Shown here piece after piece: positions 60,027 to 64,000 of a DNA stretch of 64,000 nucleotides. This DNA comes from Rouxiella silvae (GTDB lineage: Bacteria; Pseudomonadota; Gammaproteobacteria; Enterobacterales; Enterobacteriaceae). The stretch covers positions 1 through 64,000 of the forward strand of contig NZ_MRWD01000026.1 in NCBI RefSeq assembly GCF_002093625.1, given 5' to 3'. The notes beneath the pieces were generated by a model, which was not told the origin of the DNA, did not search any database, and saw only the letters and a program-made list of their open reading frames with translations. The translations under genes were made by a program, and so were the position numbers. The first letter of the stretch is position 1. The number at the start of each line of letters is the position of its first letter.

Positions 60027-60656
60027 CTACAGTTTTCGCCCTGTCGCTACGATGTACACTTCTCGGGAACGAGCTCGGGAAGCGTCTGGCTTACGAATCT
60101 TAACCTTCGTAAACAGGGAGCGAATTTCCCGTAGGTATTCATCAAAACCATCTCCCTGGAACACCTTCACCAGGAAACTTCCGCCTGGTGCGAGTACATC
60201 ACGACACATATCCAGCGCTAACTCAACCAGATACATCGATTTTGGTATATCGACTGCCGGAGTACCACTCATATTCGGGGCCATATCGGACATGACCACC
60301 TGAACCTTGCTTTCTCCTACTCTCTCGAGCAGGGCTTTAAGAACCAGTTCATCACGAAAATCGCCTTGAAGGAAATCGACTCCCACGATGGGATCCATCG
60401 GTAAAAGATCCAAAGCGATAATTCGCCCTTTATTGCCAATCTGCGTTACGACGTACTGTGACCATCCACCCGGAGCTGCACCTAAGTCAACCACGGTCAT
60501 ACCCGGTTTAAACAGCTTGTCGCCTTGCTGTATTTCATCAAGTTTAAACCAGGCACGGGAACGCAGCCCTTTTTTCTGTGCTGCTATCACATATTTATCG
60601 CTAAAGTGTTCCTGCAACCAGCGACTGGAACTTGCAGAACGCTTTTTATTAGACAT
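60027..60656 (-). CDS. rlmE: 23S rRNA Um2552 methyltransferase RlmE
   Basis: A 209-residue 2'-O-ribose methyltransferase (same length as E. coli RlmE/FtsJ) that methylates U2552 of 23S rRNA in the 50S subunit. The SAM motif is [15 protein letters not shown] near residue 55. The catalytic K-D-K-E set is consistent with [15 protein letters not shown] (Lys), MSDMAP (Asp), FLVKVFQG (Lys) and SREVYIV (Glu). It lies upstream of ftsH and is divergent from yhbY. Confidence 0.97.
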   Translation of the reverse strand: MSNKKRSASSSRWLQEHFSDKYVIAAQKKGLRSRAWFKLDEIQQGDKLFKPGMTVVDLGAAPGGWSQYVVTQIGNKGRIIALDLLPMDPIVGVDFLQGDFRDELVLKALLERVGESKVQVVMSDMAPNMSGTPAVDIPKSMYLVELALDMCRDVLAPGGSFLVKVFQGDGFDEYLREIRSLFTKVKIRKPDASRARSREVYIVATGRKL

Positions 60657-60839
60657 TATTTAGTAACCATATAGTTTTCAAACTACCCTGAGTAGAGCCT
60701 TAACAACAAGCTCTTAGCGTCGTTTAGTCTATGGCTAAGTCGTCTTGGCACATCACTCGGTTACATACCGAGTTGGTGATATAGATGAGATGGCGGTAGA
60801 ATGCCCCGTTTTCAATCCCAACTTAAGTAAAAAAAGACG

Positions 60840-61136
60840 ATGAATCTTAACAACAAACAAAAACAGTACCTGAAAGGCTTGGCACATCCGTTAAAACCGG
60901 TCGTCATGCTAGGTAATAACGGCCTCACAGAAGGCGTACTTGCCGAAATCGAACAGGCGCTGCAACATCATGAGCTCATCAAGGTGAAAATTGCCGCCGA
61001 AGAGCGTGAGACCAAGACGTTGATCGTAGACGCAATTGTGCGGGAAACCAAGGCGAACAACGTACAAGTCATCGGCAATATGCTGGTACTGTATCGCCCT
61101 TCTACTGAAGACCGCAAAATTATCTTACCGCGTTAA
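60840..61136 (+). CDS. yhbY: RNA-binding protein YhbY
   Basis: A 98-residue single-domain CRM (CRS1-YhbY) RNA-binding protein associated with pre-50S ribosomal subunits. Conserved features are the N-terminal LNNKQKQYLKGLAHPLKPVVMLGNNGLTEGV with the GNNG loop characteristic of the family, and the C-terminal VIGNMLVLYRPS. It is divergent from rlmE and convergent with greA. Confidence 0.96.
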   Translation: MNLNNKQKQYLKGLAHPLKPVVMLGNNGLTEGVLAEIEQALQHHELIKVKIAAEERETKTLIVDAIVRETKANNVQVIGNMLVLYRPSTEDRKIILPR

Positions 61137-61202
61137 CTTTTAAGAGTTTAACGAAAAGCGCTTTGGATTTAACGAAAAGTTGCTATCTATACGTGGTTTT
61201 AC

Positions 61203-61224
61203 AAAAGGCCCTTTCGGGCCTTTT
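61203..61224. terminator. Bidirectional terminator yhbY / greA
   Basis: AAAAGGCCC / GGGCCTTTT, a 9-bp palindromic stem with a 4-base loop, lies between convergent yhbY and greA and is flanked by T-rich sequence on both strands. Confidence 0.88.
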
Positions 61225-61294
61225 TCATTTTAACGTCAAAATCGACGCTAAAAAGAGCGGCAACCCTCACAAAAACCACCGCCCAACGAATAAA

Positions 61295-61771
61295 TTAAAT
61301 ATATTCTACTTTCAATACTTCGAACTCGACGTCGCCGCCCGGCGTTTTGATCACCACCACGTCGTCCTGCTCTTTGCCAATCAGGCCACGAGCAATCGGC
61401 GAGTTCACAGAAATCAGGTTCTGCTTAAAGTCAGCTTCGTCATCGCCTACGATGCGGTAGGTCTGCTCCTCGTCAGTATCAAGATTCATCAGGGACACTG
61501 TTGCCCCGAAGATGACACGCCCTGTAGCAGGCATTTTCATGATATCAATGACTTGTGCATTTGACAGCTTGGCTTCAATTTCTTGAATACGGCCTTCACA
61601 GAACCCCTGCTGCTCACGCGCGGCGTGGTATTCGGCATTCTCTTTCAAATCGCCATGCTCACGCGCGGTGGCAATATCAGCAATAATTTTAGGTCGACGA
61701 ACGCCTTTAAGGTGGTCGAGTTCTTCACGTAATCTTTCAGCGCCACGCAATGTCATCGGAATCGGTTTCAT
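61295..61771 (-). CDS. greA: Transcript cleavage factor GreA
   Basis: A 158-residue factor (E. coli length) that rescues backtracked RNA polymerase. The N-terminal coiled coil carries the acidic tip residues (Asp and Glu in [22 protein letters not shown]). The C-terminal globular domain ends in [19 protein letters not shown] 61771 ([14 protein letters not shown]) gives the E. coli N terminus; an in-frame extension to 61810 is not supported. The leader contains a terminator, as in E. coli. Confidence 0.96.
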   Translation of the reverse strand: MKPIPMTLRGAERLREELDHLKGVRRPKIIADIATAREHGDLKENAEYHAAREQQGFCEGRIQEIEAKLSNAQVIDIMKMPATGRVIFGATVSLMNLDTDEEQTYRIVGDDEADFKQNLISVNSPIARGLIGKEQDDVVVIKTPGGDVEFEVLKVEYI

Positions 61772-61869
61772 ATTTTCACTACCTCTAACTTTGTCCTTTC
61801 GGTAAAACACCGTCCTGAATTTATCAGGTAGAAATCAAGCCCTTAGGGCCAACTCGCTCTGGCGAAAAA

Positions 61870-61916
61870 CAAAAAAAACCTCACCCGGAGTAAACTCCAA
61901 GCCAGGATTGGTTTTT
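61870..61916 (-). terminator. Terminator in the greA leader (GraL-like)
   Basis: On the minus strand an imperfect stem (AAACC outer arm, GGAG/CTCC inner arm, GGTTT outer arm) is followed by eight T residues, about 100 bases before the greA ATG. In E. coli a terminator in this leader yields the GraL short RNAs; similarity in arrangement suggests the same here. Confidence 0.6.
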
Positions 61917-62050
61917 CATTTTGAGTGGTATTTTAGCCTAGAGTTCCTTTGGGATCATTGTTTACTTTCACCCACGTTGCACCCCCGTTCGTTGCATCGT
62001 AGTATGGCACCACGTCATCCTGTAGTTATCCAGAGCCTATACTCAAAATA

Positions 62051-63484
62051 ATGCGTTTTTTACGAATTGTCAGTGGATTAGCCTGCGCGATTGCTTTTAA
62101 TGCAAACGCCGTACAGGTAGAAAACTATACCCAGTACCTGCCAGAAGGCACCAACCTGTCGGTATTGGTAAAGAAGATTGGGGCAACCACGCCGGTACTC
62201 GACTACCACGGCGACCAAATGGCCCTGCCTGCCAGTACTATGAAGATATTTACCGCATTAGCCGCCCTGCTGCAACTGGGGCCGGATTTCCGCTTTAATA
62301 CCACCTTTGAGACTAAGGGCAGTATTAGCGGGGGCGTACTTCGTGGTGATTTAGTCGCTCGTTTTGATGGCGATCCCACGTTTAAACGTCAGAATATTCG
62401 CAATATGGTCGCCGTGTTGAAAAAACAGGGCGTCAAAGAAATAAGCGGTGACGTGGTCATCGATACCTCGGTCTTTGCCAGCCATGACAAAGCCCCTGGT
62501 TGGCCGTGGAACGACATCACCCAGTGCTTCAGCGCACCGCCGGCCGCCGCCATTGTTGACCGCAACTGCTTCTCGGTTTCGCTTTACAGCGCCGCTAAAC
62601 CGGACGAGAACGCGTTTATTCGCGTGGCGTCCTACTACCCGGTACAAATGTTCAGTGAAGTTCGTACGCTGGCTAAAGGCTCGCCCGATGCCCAGTACTG
62701 TGAGCTTGACGTGGTCCCCGGTGAGTTTAACCGCTTTACGTTGACCGGTTGCTTAACCCAACGCAGTGAGCCCCTGCCTCTGGCGTTCGCCATTCAGGAC
62801 GGCGCGGCCTACGCGGGGGAAATATTAAAAGACGAGCTTAAACAGGCTGATATCCAAATTGATGGTCAATTAAAACGTCAAACACGCGTTACACCGGCGG
62901 GAACAATACTGGCTCAAACCCAGTCTGCACCGCTGCACGAGCTGCTGCACACTATGCTGAAAAAGTCAGACAACATGATTGCCGACACGGTGTTTCGCAC
63001 CATCGGCCATCAGCTATATGGTGTCCCTGGCACATGGCGCGCCGGTTCGGACGCTGTGCGTCAAATTTTGCGCCAGAAAGCCGGCATTGATTTGGGAAAT
63101 ACCATTCAGGTTGATGGGTCAGGCCTGTCGCGCCATGACTTGGTCTCGCCTAAAACCATGATGCAGGCGCTGCAATTTATCGCCGAGCACGACAAGGATC
63201 TTGATTTCATATCGATGCTGCCGCTGGCCGGTCATGATGGAACCCTACAGTACCGCGGTGGGCTACATGAAGCCGGAGTCGATGGCAAAGTATCGGCTAA
63301 AACCGGTTCACTGGCCGGCGTTTACAACCTGGCAGGCTTTATTACTACCGCGAGCGGGCAACGCTTGGCGTTTGTGCAATACCTGTCGGGCTATGCGGTT
63401 CCGCCTGAGGATCAACGTACACGTCGCGCACCTTTAGTTCGTTTCGAGAGCCGTCTGTATCGAGACATTTATCAAAATAACTAA
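62051..63484 (+). CDS. dacB: D-Ala-D-Ala carboxypeptidase/endopeptidase DacB (PBP4)
   Basis: A 477-residue periplasmic class C penicillin-binding protein, the same length as in E. coli. A signal peptide covers residues 1-20 (LACAIAFNANA). The active-site Ser is in LPASTMKIFT (SxxK) near residue 60. The SxN motif is MLKKSDNMIAD and the KTG motif AKTGSLAG. The large insertion between the first two motifs is typical of PBP4. It lies 31 bases upstream of basR, an arrangement seen in Yersiniaceae. Confidence 0.96.
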   Translation: MRFLRIVSGLACAIAFNANAVQVENYTQYLPEGTNLSVLVKKIGATTPVLDYHGDQMALPASTMKIFTALAALLQLGPDFRFNTTFETKGSISGGVLRGDLVARFDGDPTFKRQNIRNMVAVLKKQGVKEISGDVVIDTSVFASHDKAPGWPWNDITQCFSAPPAAAIVDRNCFSVSLYSAAKPDENAFIRVASYYPVQMFSEVRTLAKGSPDAQYCELDVVPGEFNRFTLTGCLTQRSEPLPLAFAIQDGAAYAGEILKDELKQADIQIDGQLKRQTRVTPAGTILAQTQSAPLHELLHTMLKKSDNMIADTVFRTIGHQLYGVPGTWRAGSDAVRQILRQKAGIDLGNTIQVDGSGLSRHDLVSPKTMMQALQFIAEHDKDLDFISMLPLAGHDGTLQYRGGLHEAGVDGKVSAKTGSLAGVYNLAGFITTASGQRLAFVQYLSGYAVPPEDQRTRRAPLVRFESRLYRDIYQNN

Positions 63485-63514
63485 AGAATCAATGGCTGAG
63501 GATCTGAGTTTATT

Positions 63515-64000
63515 ATGAAATTACTGATCGTTGAGGATGACGAGCTGCTGCGCCAGGGGTTAACACTGGCGTTACACGGCGAAAATTACGCCAGTGACAG
63601 CGCGTCAACGGCAGCAGAGGCCAACGCGCTGCTGCAAAGCAGTCAGTATAGCCTGATTATTCTCGACCTCGGCCTGCCTGACACCGACGGCGCGACTCTG
63701 CTGCGCCAATGGCGGCGTCAAAATATCTCGCTGCCGGTGCTGATTCTGACCGCGCGCGACGCCCTCGAAGACAGAGTTGACGGGCTCGACGCCGGTGCAG
63801 ATGACTACCTGATAAAACCTTTTGCCCTGGTTGAACTGCTGGCGCGCGTCAGGGCCCTGATACGCCGCTATCAGGGTCACAGCGATAATCTGCTCACCGT
63901 CGGGACGCTGACGCTCAACCTCTCTTCTCAGCAAGTTTATCTTCAAGAACAGCTGGTTGAGATAACACCCAAGGAGTTCGCCATTCTGTCGCGGCTTATC
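63515..64000 (+). CDS. basR: Response regulator BasR/PmrA (5' part)
   Basis: The first 162 codons of an OmpR-type response regulator, cut by the window end. The receiver domain starts MKLLIVEDDELLRQGL, the phosphorylated Asp lies in LIILDLGLPDTDG (about residue 51), and the conserved Lys in DDYLIKPFALVELLARVRALIRR is near residue 101. The winged-helix output domain begins near residue 125 (LTVGTLTLNLSSQQVYL, TPKEFAILSRLI). It resembles E. coli BasR (PmrA), the Fe3+/polymyxin-responsive regulator of lipid A modification, and its position after dacB supports this. basS is expected just downstream. Confidence 0.88.
   Translation, partial: MKLLIVEDDELLRQGLTLALHGENYASDSASTAAEANALLQSSQYSLIILDLGLPDTDGATLLRQWRRQNISLPVLILTARDALEDRVDGLDAGADDYLIKPFALVELLARVRALIRRYQGHSDNLLTVGTLTLNLSSQQVYLQEQLVEITPKEFAILSRLI

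Overview
The window is chromosomal DNA of an Enterobacterales bacterium. Nearly every gene has a close E. coli counterpart of matching length (GlmM, RimP, NlpI, GreA, DacB, S15, TreR, MgtA, NrdD and others). The combination of a full phn lyase cluster beside nrdDG, an OprB-type porin, basR directly after dacB, and a palindromic repeat of the kind I recall from Yersinia/Serratia/Rahnella intergenic regions points to Yersiniaceae or a neighbour (Rahnella, Rouxiella, Ewingella, Serratia) rather than E. coli itself. That placement is an inference from gene content only.

Layout. 1-3.1 kb: yjcB with an upstream CRP site, then periplasmic beta-glucosidase bglX. 3.3-10.3 kb: fadH, rlmG (opposite strand), ygjP, ygjR, a glutamine amidotransferase and alx; alx follows a yybP-ykoY (Mn2+) riboswitch leader that carries an inserted palindromic repeat and ends in a strong terminator. 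10.3-11.8 kb: an AT-rich island with two unrecognised ORFs that share an upstream 14-mer. 11.9-20.8 kb: a nucleoside hydrolase, mgtA (opposite strand) with a structured leader encoding an MgtL-like peptide, treR-treB-treC and a small flavoprotein oxidoreductase. 21.0-23.7 kb: nrdD-nrdG, anaerobic ribonucleotide reductase. 23.8-31.5 kb: the C-P lyase operon phnFGHIJKLMN plus a hexapeptide acyltransferase, genes overlapping or nearly so, without phnCDE or phnP. 31.7-42.3 kb: yhbP, yhbQ, an OprB porin, yhbS, ubiT, ubiUV, a three-gene HlyD/ABC-2 export operon without an ATPase gene, and yhbW. 42.3-57.9 kb (all minus strand): deaD/yrbN, nlpI, pnp, rpsO, truB, rbfA, infB, nusA, rimP, tRNA-fMet, tRNA-Leu(GAG), secG, glmM, folP; then ftsH and rlmE to 60.7 kb. 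60.8-64 kb: yhbY, greA (minus), dacB and the 5' part of basR/pmrA.

How the genes fit together. The minus-strand block is the conserved transcription/translation/RNA-turnover cluster (nusA-infB-rbfA-truB-rpsO-pnp, with DeaD and NlpI), followed upstream by envelope and protein quality-control genes (glmM, secG, ftsH). nrdDG and ubiTUV both serve anaerobic growth (dNTP synthesis; O2-independent ubiquinone synthesis). The phn operon recovers phosphate from phosphonates. treBC with treR import and hydrolyse trehalose. mgtA and alx are metal-responsive membrane proteins, each behind a regulatory RNA leader.

The most unusual items are the mgtA leader (a short Asp/Pro-rich peptide embedded in a series of mutually exclusive stems), the repeat inside the alx riboswitch, the two orphan ORFs with a shared upstream element, a 37-codon ORF whose stop overlaps the phnF start, and the ATPase-less export operon. 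No CRISPR array, prophage, integrase or insertion-sequence transposase was seen. I did not find a complete, clearly new multi-gene system.
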